A stretch of 43,088 nt of DNA from an uncultured Opitutia bacterium. Its GTDB lineage: Bacteria > Verrucomicrobiota > Verrucomicrobiia > Opitutales > Opitutaceae. Position numbers and translations under genes: made by a program. Positions 8,181 to 18,446 of this stretch are shown here, one piece after another; the stretch's first letter is position 1, and each line of letters opens with the position of its first letter. The DNA lies in contig CAIUOU010000050.1 in assembly GCA_903900845.1 (NCBI GenBank), positions 1 through 43,088 of the forward strand, read 5' to 3'. The notes below the pieces were generated by a model that worked only from the letters and a program-made list of their open reading frames with translations, made no database searches and was not told the DNA's origin.

Positions 8181-9947
8181 TCACTTCCGGCGCCGGCGGA
8201 ACGGGGCGGTGCTGCCGCCGGGACCGGTCAGGGCGCCTTCGGCCGCGAGTTCCTTGATCAGGGTGGTGAGAAACGGGATCAGCTGCTTCTTCCGGCTCAC
8301 GACGCCCGGCAGGTCGAAAATCTCGTCCTGCTCGACGTGCGGATAACTGATGCGGCTGATGAAGGTCGGATCGCCCTTCACCAACAGGAGCGAGTTTTGG
8401 GTGTTGATGTCGGTCACCAGCAGGCAGGCGAAGGCGAGTTTTTCCGAATCCCGCAGCTCCTCGACCGCGCGCGCGATGGGCTTCGCCTGAGCTTGGAAAT
8501 TGCCGAACCCCAGCTCCTCCACCTGGGAGACGGCGAAACGCACGCCCTCCTCTTCGTAGATCTTGAAATCCGACCGCACGATCCGCTCCGGCGGGTTGGC
8601 GAGGATCACCGAGCCCGAGTTGAAGATCTCATCGGCGAGGCGTTTCGAATCCACGCCGGCGATCTCCGCGAGCCACGCCAGCAGGATGGCATCCTTGCCC
8701 GTGGTGGTGGGGCCGTTGAGGTGCAACGTGTCGGAAATCAGTCCCGACATCAGGATGCCGGCGATCTCGGGCGCAGGCTGCAGGCTCTCCCGGCGGAAAA
8801 GGTCCGCCACGATGGTGCAGGTGGAGCCAACCGGCTCGTTGATGAAAAGGATCGGCTGGGCGGTGTTGAGCGCACCCAGGCGGTGGTGGTCGATGATCTC
8901 GCAGATCGTGACCTCGTCGGCGCCCGGCACGGCCTGCGTGAGCTCGTTGTGGTCCACCAGCACGAGGCGGGTCCGCACCGGCTTGAAGATGTCGCTCTTG
9001 CTGAGGATGCCGGTCAGCGCGCCGTCATCGTTCGTCACGAGCAAGGCGTGGGTTGAGACGCTGAACCGCTTGCGAGCTTCGGCGATGCGCGCGTCGCCGT
9101 CGACCGTCGCGAAATCGCGCGCGATCACGCGCTCGAGGTTCGAGGCGGTGCGGACGACCCATGCGGTCGTGGCGGAATCGTAGGGGCTGATGATGATGCT
9201 GACCTCGCGGGCGGCGGCCTCGGCGGCGATCTCGGGCGATACCTCGAGGCCGCTCGTGACCACGAGGGCGCGGATGCCGAGTTCAATGGCCCGGCGCTGC
9301 ACATCCCGCCGGTCGCCGACGATGATGATGGATTGCGCGGCTGGTATGTTCTCGCGCACTGAGATGCTCCAGAAGGAGCGGATGTCCATGGTGCCGAGGC
9401 GCACGAAGAGATCCTCGACCCGATCCTCGTGGAAGAGGGCGAGGGGACGCCCCTTGAGCGCGCGGGCGATGGCCGCGAGGGAAGTGTGGACCTGCCGCAT
9501 GAGCCGCGGTTCGGAAACGCGGGGAATGAAGACGCCCCCGAGATGGGCGATGGAGACGGTGCCGACGGGCTTGCGTCTCCGGGTGGTGACCGGCAGCAGG
9601 CGGACGCCGTGGCGATCGATCAATTCCAGCGCCTCGGCGCAGGTGGCGTCCTCCTGCACCGAAATGACGTCCGGGGTCATGAGATCGCGCACCCGGGGGG
9701 ACACGTCGCTGAGATAATGCGGGAGCGGTTGCCGGAAGCGCGCGAGGATGGTGTCGATGCGCGCGTTGGAGTTGCCGCAGCGGGCGGCGACGTAGCCTTT
9801 CTCGCCCCGGGCCTCCTTCAGGGCGGCGTAGCCGATGGCCGAGCAGATCGCGTCGGCGTCGGGGTTGCGGTGGCCTACCACGTAGGTCGGAGCCGGAGCG
9901 GCGGACGAGGGGACGCGGACGGATGCTTCCGGACGATCGGGAGTCAT
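8181..9947 (-). CDS. Manganese-dependent inorganic pyrophosphatase, CBS/DRTGG type
   Basis: The 588-residue enzyme hydrolyses pyrophosphate to phosphate (family II, DHH superfamily). The catalytic DHH part is split. The first metal motif, YVVGHRNPDADAICSAIGYA, is near residue 20; the DHH motif ICEIIDHHRLGALNT and then GLISDTLHLNGPTTTGKD follow in the second half. Between them lie a CBS motif (LMTPDVISVQEDATCAEALE), a DRTGG-like segment (IIIVGDRRDVQRRAIELG) and a second CBS motif (ARIAEARKRFSVSTHALLVT). CBS pairs bind adenine nucleotides and make the enzyme responsive to energy charge. The DHHA2 end carries SRKKQLIP, the substrate-binding lysine/arginine motif. The ATG at 9947 (MTPDRPEASV) is preferred over the open extension to 10070, which would run into the pilin gene's terminator. 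Confidence 0.95.
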   Translation of the reverse strand: MTPDRPEASVRVPSSAAPAPTYVVGHRNPDADAICSAIGYAALKEARGEKGYVAARCGNSNARIDTILARFRQPLPHYLSDVSPRVRDLMTPDVISVQEDATCAEALELIDRHGVRLLPVTTRRRKPVGTVSIAHLGGVFIPRVSEPRLMRQVHTSLAAIARALKGRPLALFHEDRVEDLFVRLGTMDIRSFWSISVRENIPAAQSIIIVGDRRDVQRRAIELGIRALVVTSGLEVSPEIAAEAAAREVSIIISPYDSATTAWVVRTASNLERVIARDFATVDGDARIAEARKRFSVSTHALLVTNDDGALTGILSKSDIFKPVRTRLVLVDHNELTQAVPGADEVTICEIIDHHRLGALNTAQPILFINEPVGSTCTIVADLFRRESLQPAPEIAGILMSGLISDTLHLNGPTTTGKDAILLAWLAEIAGVDSKRLADEIFNSGSVILANPPERIVRSDFKIYEEEGVRFAVSQVEELGFGNFQAQAKPIARAVEELRDSEKLAFACLLVTDINTQNSLLLVKGDPTFISRISYPHVEQDEIFDLPGVVSRKKQLIPFLTTLIKELAAEGALTGPGGSTAPFRRRRK

Positions 9948-9994
9948 GAAAAAGGGGCGGAACGTGGCCCTGAATCGCCTGTGGGGAAAGCGGG

Positions 9995-10029
9995 AAAACA
10001 AAAAACCCGGCCGGGAGCCGGCCGGGTTT
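9995..10029 (-). terminator. Intrinsic terminator after pilin-like gene
   Basis: A perfect 12-bp stem (AAACCCGGCCGG at 10003-10014 with its complement at 10018-10029) closes a 3-base loop. Read on the minus strand it is followed by a run of T residues (complement of 9995-10005). It stands about 20 bases past the stop of the pilin-like gene and just before the pyrophosphatase start, so it separates the two transcription units. Confidence 0.85.
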
Positions 10030-10050
10030 CGGGAAAAACCGGATGAACGC

Positions 10051-10860
10051 TCAGGGCCCGCGCTGGGCAAGGGTGCCGTTGGCGGTGCCGATCATGCCGC
10101 CCGCGCCGGAAGTCGGGGGCAACCCGTAGATACGGCCGCTGAGGTTGGTATTGGCAGTATTGAATGGAACCGCCTGAAGGATGTTCGTCGGGCGCGTCGT
10201 GCTCGTGCTGTTCGGATTGTTGGAGTAGAACGGCGAGTTGGTGCTGACGTTCGGGAAGAAAGCGACGGAACCGCCGAGGAAGGCGATGTATCCCCCGGTG
10301 TCCTTGTAGACGCCGGACGTCGCGCTCCACAGACCGTTGGTCTGCAGCCCGCGGGTGTAGATGACCGGGGTGGTGGGGGTGTCGCCCATTTTCACGCCAC
10401 CGACGAATTCCCACGACAGCGAGCGGCCGGTGGTGAAGCTGGTGTGCAGCGTGTTGCGCTGGGCGGACGGATTGATCAGGAATTGCGGATAAGTCCCGTT
10501 GAAGGCGGGATCATTTTTGGCGAAGTAGAAAGTGGGGTCCGAAAGGATGTTGTTCTTCGCGAGGATGCCCGCCCAAAGGAAGGCGCGCTGGGGCGCGTTG
10601 AGGACGTTCGTCGCGATGTTCTGCGGGTCCGGCAGGCGATCCTGGTTGTCGCCGGCGTAAATCTGCGCGGCCTTGAGGATCTCGCGGAGGTTGTTCGCGT
10701 CGACGGCCCGCTGGGCCTTCTCGCGGACGGTTCCTACCGTCGGGATCACGATCGCCGCGAGGATGCCGATGATCGCGATGACCGTGAGGAGCTCGATGAG
10801 CGTGAAGGCGCGGGCGGAGATTCGCGGAGCGCCGGAGCGGGGGTGAGGGCGGAGGAACAT
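10051..10860 (-). CDS. Prepilin-type N-terminal methylation domain protein
   Basis: The 269-residue protein is a type IV pilin-like or pseudopilin-like secreted protein. A basic leader (MFLRPHPRSGAPRISARA) precedes the prepilin-peptidase site and hydrophobic helix FTLIELLTVIAIIGILAAIV, with the conserved Glu at position 5 of the mature protein. The following NNLREILKAAQIYAGDNQDR is the usual amphipathic helix. The C-terminal part is rich in Gly, Asn, Ser and Thr and contains GGSVAFFPN, common in verrucomicrobial and planctomycete members of this large family. No secretion machinery is nearby, so it is probably one of many dispersed paralogues. The start at 10860 gives the expected short leader; the frame is open further upstream only by chance. 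The gene ends in a strong terminator and is divergent from ilvE. Confidence 0.9.
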   Translation of the reverse strand: MFLRPHPRSGAPRISARAFTLIELLTVIAIIGILAAIVIPTVGTVREKAQRAVDANNLREILKAAQIYAGDNQDRLPDPQNIATNVLNAPQRAFLWAGILAKNNILSDPTFYFAKNDPAFNGTYPQFLINPSAQRNTLHTSFTTGRSLSWEFVGGVKMGDTPTTPVIYTRGLQTNGLWSATSGVYKDTGGYIAFLGGSVAFFPNVSTNSPFYSNNPNSTSTTRPTNILQAVPFNTANTNLSGRIYGLPPTSGAGGMIGTANGTLAQRGP

Positions 10861-10983
10861 GTTTGGGAGCGGAGGGAAGACGCGCGGAAGGGGCGAACAG
10901 TTTCTTCGATCAATTTTGGGGACAAGCAGAATTTGCCCCGCCGTGCTGGACAACGCTTTCCGTGCCTTCCTACGCTGGAGACG

Positions 10984-11850
10984 ATGAAGATCTACCTCGA
11001 CGGGAAGTTCGTGGATAGCGCCGACGCCAAGGTCTCCGTGTTCGACCACGGTCTGCTCTATGGCGACGGGGTTTTCGAGGGGATCAGACTCTATTCCGGC
11101 AACGTTTTCCGCCTCGAGGAGCATCTCGAGCGGCTCGAGTATTCGGCGCGTGCGATCATGCTGAAGCTGCCGCTCACCCGCGCCGAACTGCGGGAGGCCA
11201 CGTGCGAGACTTGCCGGCAAAATGGCCTCGCGGACGGTTACATCCGCCTTGTGGTCACGCGCGGCGTGGGCGACCTCGGGCTCGCCCCTTGGCTCTGCCC
11301 CAAGCCCTCCATCTTCATCATCGCCAGCACCATCACGCTCTACCCGCGTGAGCACTACGAAAACGGCCTGTCGATCGTCACCGTGCCGACCCGCCGCATT
11401 AACCCGGCCGCGCTTCCCTCAACGGTGAAGTCGCTCAATTATCTCAACAACATCCTTGGCAAGATCGAGGCGCGGCAGTTCGGCGCGCTTGAGGCGATCA
11501 TGCTCAACGACCAGGGCTATGTGGCGGAGTGCACCGCCGACAACATCTTCATCGTGCACAAGGGCGAACTCATCACGCCGGCGGCCTCCCAGGGCGCGCT
11601 GAAGGGTGTCACGCGATCCACGATTTTCGACATTGCCCGCGAACTCGGGGTGCCGATCCGCGAGGCCGACCTCACGCGCTACGACGTCTGGGTCGCCGAC
11701 GAATGTTTTCTCACGGGGTCCGGGGCCGAGGTGGTGCCGGCGGTCAAACTGGACGGCCGCGAGATCGGCGACGGTCGCCCGGGCCCCATCACCAAGCGGG
11801 TGCTGGAGGCGTTCCGGAAGCGGGTTCTCGTGGAGGGAACCCGACTTTGA
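10984..11850 (+). CDS. ilvE: Branched-chain amino acid aminotransferase-like enzyme (class IV)
   Basis: The 288-residue fold-type IV PLP enzyme swaps amino groups between glutamate and branched-chain 2-oxo acids, or acts on D-amino acids. The N-terminus KIYLDGKFVDSADAKVSVFD HGLLYGDGVFEGIRLY is characteristic. The PLP lysine is Lys149 in STVKSLNYLNNILGKIEA, followed by GYVAECTADNIFIV and the phosphate-binding GALKGVTRSTIFDIA. FLTGSGAEVVPAVKLDGR near the end fits branched-chain transaminases better than D-alanine transaminases. The chosen ATG has GGAG six bases upstream; the frame is open far upstream (to 9946), but that part is antisense to the pilin gene. The gene is divergent from the pilin gene and lies 119 bases before mcsA, so it may be its own unit. 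Confidence 0.9.
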   Translation: MKIYLDGKFVDSADAKVSVFDHGLLYGDGVFEGIRLYSGNVFRLEEHLERLEYSARAIMLKLPLTRAELREATCETCRQNGLADGYIRLVVTRGVGDLGLAPWLCPKPSIFIIASTITLYPREHYENGLSIVTVPTRRINPAALPSTVKSLNYLNNILGKIEARQFGALEAIMLNDQGYVAECTADNIFIVHKGELITPAASQGALKGVTRSTIFDIARELGVPIREADLTRYDVWVADECFLTGSGAEVVPAVKLDGREIGDGRPGPITKRVLEAFRKRVLVEGTRL

Positions 11851-11969
11851 TCGGCGACACCGCTCCGGCCGGGGCGTTGCGGACCGGCGTTTCCGATCTC
11901 GTTTCGGCGGGCGCACTTGCCAGCGCCGGGCGGTGTGGCATGTTGGTTTAAGACACTCTCACGCGTTCC

Positions 11970-12479
11970 ATGTCCAACCCGCTCAAGTGCAGCGTCTGTT
12001 CCAAGCCGGCCACCGTGCATCTCACCCAGATTGTGAACAATCAGGTGCACAAGGTGGATCTGTGCGAGGCCTGCGCGCAGGCCAAGGGCGTGACCGATCC
12101 CGGAGGGTTTTCGCTGGCTGATCTGCTGCTCAAGGCCTCGCTTAATCCTGAGCCCGCGGCTTCCGGGAAGGCCCGGTGCGAGAAGTGCGGTTTCACCGCC
12201 GTGGACTTCAAGAAGCTCGGCCGCTTCGGCTGCCCGGCTTGCTACGACACGTTCCGCGGCATTGTTGATCCCATGCTGGAGAACATGCACAGCGGCGTGA
12301 CCCACACCGGCAAGGTGCCCACCCGCGCCCTCGAGCGGAAATCCCTCTACGACCGCCTCACCAAGCTGGAGCTCGACCTCAGCGAGGCGATCAAGTCGGA
12401 GCGCTACGAGGACGCCGCGCGGGCGCGCGACGAGATCTCGCAGGTGAAACAAAACTTCCTTCCGGATGCACCGCGCTAG
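11970..12479 (+). CDS. mcsA: McsA-like zinc-finger activator of protein arginine kinase
   Basis: The 169-residue protein has four CxxC pairs (Cys7/10, Cys32/35, Cys70/73, Cys88/91), forming two zinc ribbons. The C-terminal UVR motif (LYDRLTKLELDLSEAIKSER, YEDAARARDEISQVK) is the coiled interaction module also found in UvrB/UvrC. This is the exact layout of Bacillus McsA, which binds and activates the arginine kinase McsB and helps hand substrates to ClpC. The start of mcsB overlaps its end by 14 bases, so the two are translationally coupled. The long linker (residues 40-67) between the two zinc ribbons is the least conserved part. In isolation the gene would be called 'UvrB/UvrC motif-containing protein'; its position makes McsA the better name. 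No CtsR repressor gene is present in front of it. Confidence 0.9.
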   Translation: MSNPLKCSVCSKPATVHLTQIVNNQVHKVDLCEACAQAKGVTDPGGFSLADLLLKASLNPEPAASGKARCEKCGFTAVDFKKLGRFGCPACYDTFRGIVDPMLENMHSGVTHTGKVPTRALERKSLYDRLTKLELDLSEAIKSERYEDAARARDEISQVKQNFLPDAPR

Positions 12480-13575
12480 ATCCACCTCCATTTCCGCTCT
12501 CCTGGAGACGCCGTCGGAACTCACCGACGGCGGGGCGAGCAAGTCCGCCGTCGTCCTCATGACGCGCGTGCGGCTCGCGCGAAACCTCAGCGGCCACTCC
12601 TTCCCGGGGTGGGCCAAGCCCGCGGAGCGCGAGAAGACCCTGGAGCCATGCCGCGACGCAGTGCGGGCCGCCGCGCCGATGCGGCGCAGCTTCAGTTTCG
12701 ATATTGCCGAGCTCGGCGAACTCGAGCGTCAGATTCTCGTGGAGCGGCACCTGATCAGCCGGGAGCTCAGCTCCGCTAAATCCGGCGCCGGCGTGGTGAT
12801 CAGCCGCGACCAGGCCTTTTCCGTGATGCTGAACGAGGAGGATCACCTCCGCATCCAAGTGCTGCGGGCTGGTCTCAATCTGCGGAAAGCGTGGTCTGCG
12901 ATCAACGATCTGGATTCGGCGCTGGAGGAACGCCTCGACTTCGCCTTCTCGCCGACGCTCGGTTATCTCACCGCCTGCCCGACCAACCTCGGCACCGCGA
13001 TGCGTGCCTCGGCGATGATGCATCTGCCCGCGCTCGTGATCTCAAACCAGATGGAGAAGGTTGTGCGCGCCGTGAACCAGCTCGGCATGGTGGTGCGCGG
13101 ATTGTTCGGCGAGGGGTCGGACGCCAGCGGCAGCATCTTTCAGATTTCCAATCAGACCACGCTCGGGGAGTCGGAGGAGGAGATCATCAAGCGGCTCGGC
13201 AGCGTGCTCGACTCGATCATCGAGCATGAGCTCAACGCCCGGGCGCGCCTGCTCGAATCCGACGGGGCCAAGTTGTTCGACAAGATCGGCCGTGCCTACG
13301 GCATCCTGCAGAACAGCCACGTGCTTAACTCCGGCGAGGCGATGAATCTGCTTTCCCTCCTTCGTCTCGGCGTCGACCTCGGGCTCTTCCCCGACTCCTC
13401 GCGCTCGGCGATCGACCGGCTGCTGATCGAGGCGCAGCCGGGCCACCTGCAGTATGCCCAGAAGGGCGAACTGGAGCCCGGCCAGCGCGACGTGCTGCGC
13501 GCCGAGCGCCTCCGGTCCGAGTTCACCTCTTTCGCCCGTCCCGATTTCGGCGCCGCCGGCGCCGGCAAGAACTGA
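12466..13575 (+). CDS. mcsB: Protein arginine kinase McsB
   Basis: The 369-residue enzyme is a guanidino-phosphotransferase that phosphorylates arginines in proteins, marking them for ClpCP in Firmicutes. Visible hallmarks are the ATP-site segment VLMTRVRLARNLSG; the NEEDHLRIQ motif (residues 123-131); the catalytic Cys171 in LTACPTNLGTAMRAS; and the phosphate-contacting SNQTTLGESEEEI. Near the C-terminus RDVLRA (342-347) matches the RDxxRA phosphoarginine pocket that allows allosteric activation of Bacillus McsB. That pocket is missing from ordinary creatine/arginine kinases, so protein rather than metabolite phosphorylation is strongly favoured. Length is close to the Bacillus enzyme. The ATG overlaps the mcsA stop by 14 bases; clpC starts 16 bases after its stop. 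A matching phosphoarginine phosphatase (YwlE type) is not in the window. Confidence 0.94.
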   Translation: MHRARSTSISALLETPSELTDGGASKSAVVLMTRVRLARNLSGHSFPGWAKPAEREKTLEPCRDAVRAAAPMRRSFSFDIAELGELERQILVERHLISRELSSAKSGAGVVISRDQAFSVMLNEEDHLRIQVLRAGLNLRKAWSAINDLDSALEERLDFAFSPTLGYLTACPTNLGTAMRASAMMHLPALVISNQMEKVVRAVNQLGMVVRGLFGEGSDASGSIFQISNQTTLGESEEEIIKRLGSVLDSIIEHELNARARLLESDGAKLFDKIGRAYGILQNSHVLNSGEAMNLLSLLRLGVDLGLFPDSSRSAIDRLLIEAQPGHLQYAQKGELEPGQRDVLRAERLRSEFTSFARPDFGAAGAGKN

Positions 13576-13591
13576 AACCACTGCTCCCGCC

Positions 13592-16117
<2,526 letters not shown>

Positions 16118-16294
16118 GCCGCCCTTCGGTTCCGTTTGCCCCGGTCCTTCGCGACTTGTCCGGGCCGGCCGCGGTGGTCTGAGCGGGAGCTCCGCCGTGT
16201 ACCGGCGGGTTCATTTCCCTGCGCTCAACGACCCCCGGCCGCGGGGGAGTGGCGTTCGCTTTCTCCTCCCATCGGTCATGTTCCACAAACGGCA

Positions 16295-16322
16295 TTGACC
16301 GACCTTGGGGCCGCCGTACGGT
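16295..16322 (+). promoter_or_regulatory. Candidate sigma-70 promoter for tig-clpP
   Basis: TTGACC at 16295-16300 and TACGGT at 16317-16322 are separated by 16 bases, with the predicted start point about 30 bases before the GTG of tig. The 242-base gap between clpC and tig is the only sizeable gap in the cluster. A GC hairpin (CCCCC/GGGGG around 16231-16246) without a T-run lies upstream. This suggests that tig-clpP can be transcribed apart from mcsA-mcsB-clpC. Motif match only. Confidence 0.4.
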
Positions 16323-16359
16323 CACCGATTCCTTTCACAGAACCCTCCTCCGTACCGCC

Positions 16360-17682
16360 GTGAATGTTCAACTGACCGCCGTTTCCACCACCCGTAAGAA
16401 CCTCGTCGTGACCCTCGACGTGGCCGAAGTTGACGCCGGTCACCGCAAGGTGTGCGCAGGCGTGGCCGGGATGGTCCGTTTGCCTGGCTTCCGCCCCGGC
16501 AAGGCCCCGCTGGACATTGTGCGCAAGCGTTTCGCCAAGGAGATCTCCGATGAGTTCAAGCAGTCGCTTACCTCCGACGCCTACCGGGGCGCGCTGGAAA
16601 AGGAGAAGCTCGAGGTGCTTAACCTGGTCAAGGTCGACGGGGCCGACTTCGCCCCGGGCCAGCCCGCCACGGTCACCTTCGTGGTCGACGTGCGACCGGA
16701 GTTCAATCTGCCCGCTTACGTTGACCTGCCCACCGAGGTCGGCCCGGTCGAAGCGAACGACGCCGAGGTGGAGAAGGTCATTGAGGGGCTGCGGTCGGAT
16801 CGCGCGGATTTCAAGGCCGCCGACCGCGAATCGCGCAAGGGCGACTACGTGAAACTGAGTTACGAGGGTACGGTTGACGGCAAGCCGATCACCGAGCTCG
16901 CGCCCGACAAGGAGCTTTACGGCAAAGTCCCGCAGACGTGGGAAGAGGTGGAGGGGGCCAACGAGGGGGTGATCCCCGGGCTCGGCCAGCAGATCGCCGG
17001 GTTGAAGACCGGCCAGAAGCGCGAGGTGAAGATCACGTTCCCGGCGGACTTCGCCCCCGTGCCCGCCCTCGCCGGCAAGCTCGCGACCTACACGATCGAG
17101 GTGCAGGAGGTGCGCGAGCGCGTCCTGCCCCCGCTCGACGCCGAGTTCTTCAAGGCCAACCAAGTGGACGACCTCGCCGGTCTTCAGTCGCAGGTGAAGA
17201 CGAACCTGCGCATGCAGAAGGAGTACGAGAATCGCGCCGCGCAGCGGCGTCAGGTGACCGAGCGCCTCGGGGCGGCGGTCGACTTCGAGGTCCCGGAGTC
17301 CCTCGTCGAATCCGAGACGCAGTCCGTCTTGCGCCAATTCATCGAGGAGAACATGCGCCGCGGTGTTCCGGCGGAGCAGTTTGAGAAGGACAAGAAGGCG
17401 TTGTTCGAGGGGGCCCGGAAGGCCGCCGCGGGCCGGGTGAAACTGCAGCTCATCCTCGCGCAGATCGCGGAGCGCGAGAAGATCACGGTCACCAACGACG
17501 ACCTGAACGACTTCATCTACCGCGAGGCGATGCGGTCGCGCCAGAAGCCGGACAAGCTGGCCAAGTCGATCGCGGGCGACAACGCGCAGATCCGCGCGAT
17601 CCAGCAGAACATCATTTTCGACAAGGCGGTTGAATTCGTGGTTTCCAAGGCTAAGGTCACCCCGGCGACGACCAAGGTCTGA
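16360..17682 (+). CDS. tig: Trigger factor
   Basis: The 440-residue ribosome-bound chaperone and prolyl isomerase shields nascent chains at the exit tunnel. The ribosome-binding signature [16 protein letters not shown] starts at residue 43. The FKBP-like PPIase domain follows ([45 protein letters not shown]). The long helical C-terminal arms run from about residue 250. The GTG start gives [20 protein letters not shown], a normal N-terminus. The ATG of the longer frame at 16249 would add 37 residues without homology and would lie upstream of the promoter candidate. It ends 17 bases before clpP, the tig-clpP order seen in many bacteria. A proline-rich loop is shorter than in E. coli, but the overall length is usual. 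Confidence 0.95.
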   Translation: MNVQLTAVSTTRKNLVVTLDVAEVDAGHRKVCAGVAGMVRLPGFRPGKAPLDIVRKRFAKEISDEFKQSLTSDAYRGALEKEKLEVLNLVKVDGADFAPGQPATVTFVVDVRPEFNLPAYVDLPTEVGPVEANDAEVEKVIEGLRSDRADFKAADRESRKGDYVKLSYEGTVDGKPITELAPDKELYGKVPQTWEEVEGANEGVIPGLGQQIAGLKTGQKREVKITFPADFAPVPALAGKLATYTIEVQEVRERVLPPLDAEFFKANQVDDLAGLQSQVKTNLRMQKEYENRAAQRRQVTERLGAAVDFEVPESLVESETQSVLRQFIEENMRRGVPAEQFEKDKKALFEGARKAAAGRVKLQLILAQIAEREKITVTNDDLNDFIYREAMRSRQKPDKLAKSIAGDNAQIRAIQQNIIFDKAVEFVVSKAKVTPATTKV

Positions 17683-17699
17683 GCCGCGCCGACCTCACC

Positions 17700-18317
17700 G
17701 TGAGCTACTACGTTCCCATCGTCCTTGAGAATACCGGCCGCGGAGAGCGGTCGATGGACATCTATTCCCGCCTGCTGAAGGATCGCATCATCTTCATCGG
17801 CACGCCGATTGATGACGTCGTCGCCAATCTGGTGATCGCGCAAATGCTGTTCCTCCAGATGGAGGACTCGAAGAAGGACATCCACCTCTACATCAACTCG
17901 CCCGGCGGAGTGGTGACCGGTGGCATGGCGATCTACGACACGATGAATTTCCTGCAGTGCGACATCGTCACGTATTGCGTGGGGATGGCGGCAAGCATGA
18001 GCACGGTGCTGCTGGCCGCGGGCACCAAGGGGAAGCGTTTCGCGCTGCCCAACAGCCGCGTGATGATCCACCAGCCGAGCGGCGGGGCCGGAGGCCAGAC
18101 GGCCGACATCGCCATCGCGGCCCGGGAGATCCTCCGCTGGCGCAAAACACTCAACGAGGCCATCTCCCGCCACACCGGTCGGCCTGTCGAGCAGATCGAG
18201 AAGGATTCCGACCGCGATTATTACATGAGCGCTACCGAGGCGAAGGACTACGGGATCGTCGATCACGTGGTAGCTTCCACCCGTGACGCCCAGGCGGCCG
18301 TCGGCAAGGTCGCCTGA
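17700..18317 (+). CDS. clpP: ATP-dependent Clp protease proteolytic subunit
   Basis: The 205-residue serine peptidase (family S14) forms the 14-subunit degradation chamber for ClpC or ClpX. The catalytic triad is visible: Ser99 in [17 protein letters not shown], His124 in [10 protein letters not shown] and Asp173 in [18 protein letters not shown]. The oligomer-forming handle and [18 protein letters not shown] are present. The usual GMAASMG is GMAASMS here, a mild change next to the nucleophile. The start is GTG ([20 protein letters not shown]), which leaves the expected short N-terminal loop and propeptide. The usual next gene clpX is absent; the preceding clpC-tig makes ClpC the likely local partner. 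Downstream, a weak hairpin before GGTTTTT around 18330-18356 may end transcription. Confidence 0.96.
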   Translation: MSYYVPIVLENTGRGERSMDIYSRLLKDRIIFIGTPIDDVVANLVIAQMLFLQMEDSKKDIHLYINSPGGVVTGGMAIYDTMNFLQCDIVTYCVGMAASMSTVLLAAGTKGKRFALPNSRVMIHQPSGGAGGQTADIAIAAREILRWRKTLNEAISRHTGRPVEQIEKDSDRDYYMSATEAKDYGIVDHVVASTRDAQAAVGKVA

Positions 18318-18446
18318 GTCGCGTCGGAGCCGCTGTTACGGGCTGGTTTTTCCGTGGGGCGTTCCCCACGCTCCGCGCACCCTCACGACGGTCCCGCGCC
18401 CGGAACTTCCCGTTCCCCGGCCATTCCGCCGGGAAGGCGATCCATC

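Noticed and set aside
9946-10983. Long plus-strand open frame leading into the aminotransferase
   Set aside because: It is antisense to the pilin-like gene, and the translated text has no family features; ilvE homology begins at the ATG at 10984.
11851-11969. CtsR or CIRCE heat-shock operator before mcsA
   Set aside because: Neither the GGTCAAA heptad repeat of CtsR nor the TTAGCACTC/GAGTGCTAA pair of CIRCE is present.
16249-16359. ATG start 37 codons before the trigger factor GTG
   Set aside because: The added residues have no family likeness and would place the candidate -35/-10 pair inside the coding region.
18318-18360. Terminator after clpP
   Set aside because: Only a 4-bp stem precedes GGTTTTT, too weak to list as a feature.
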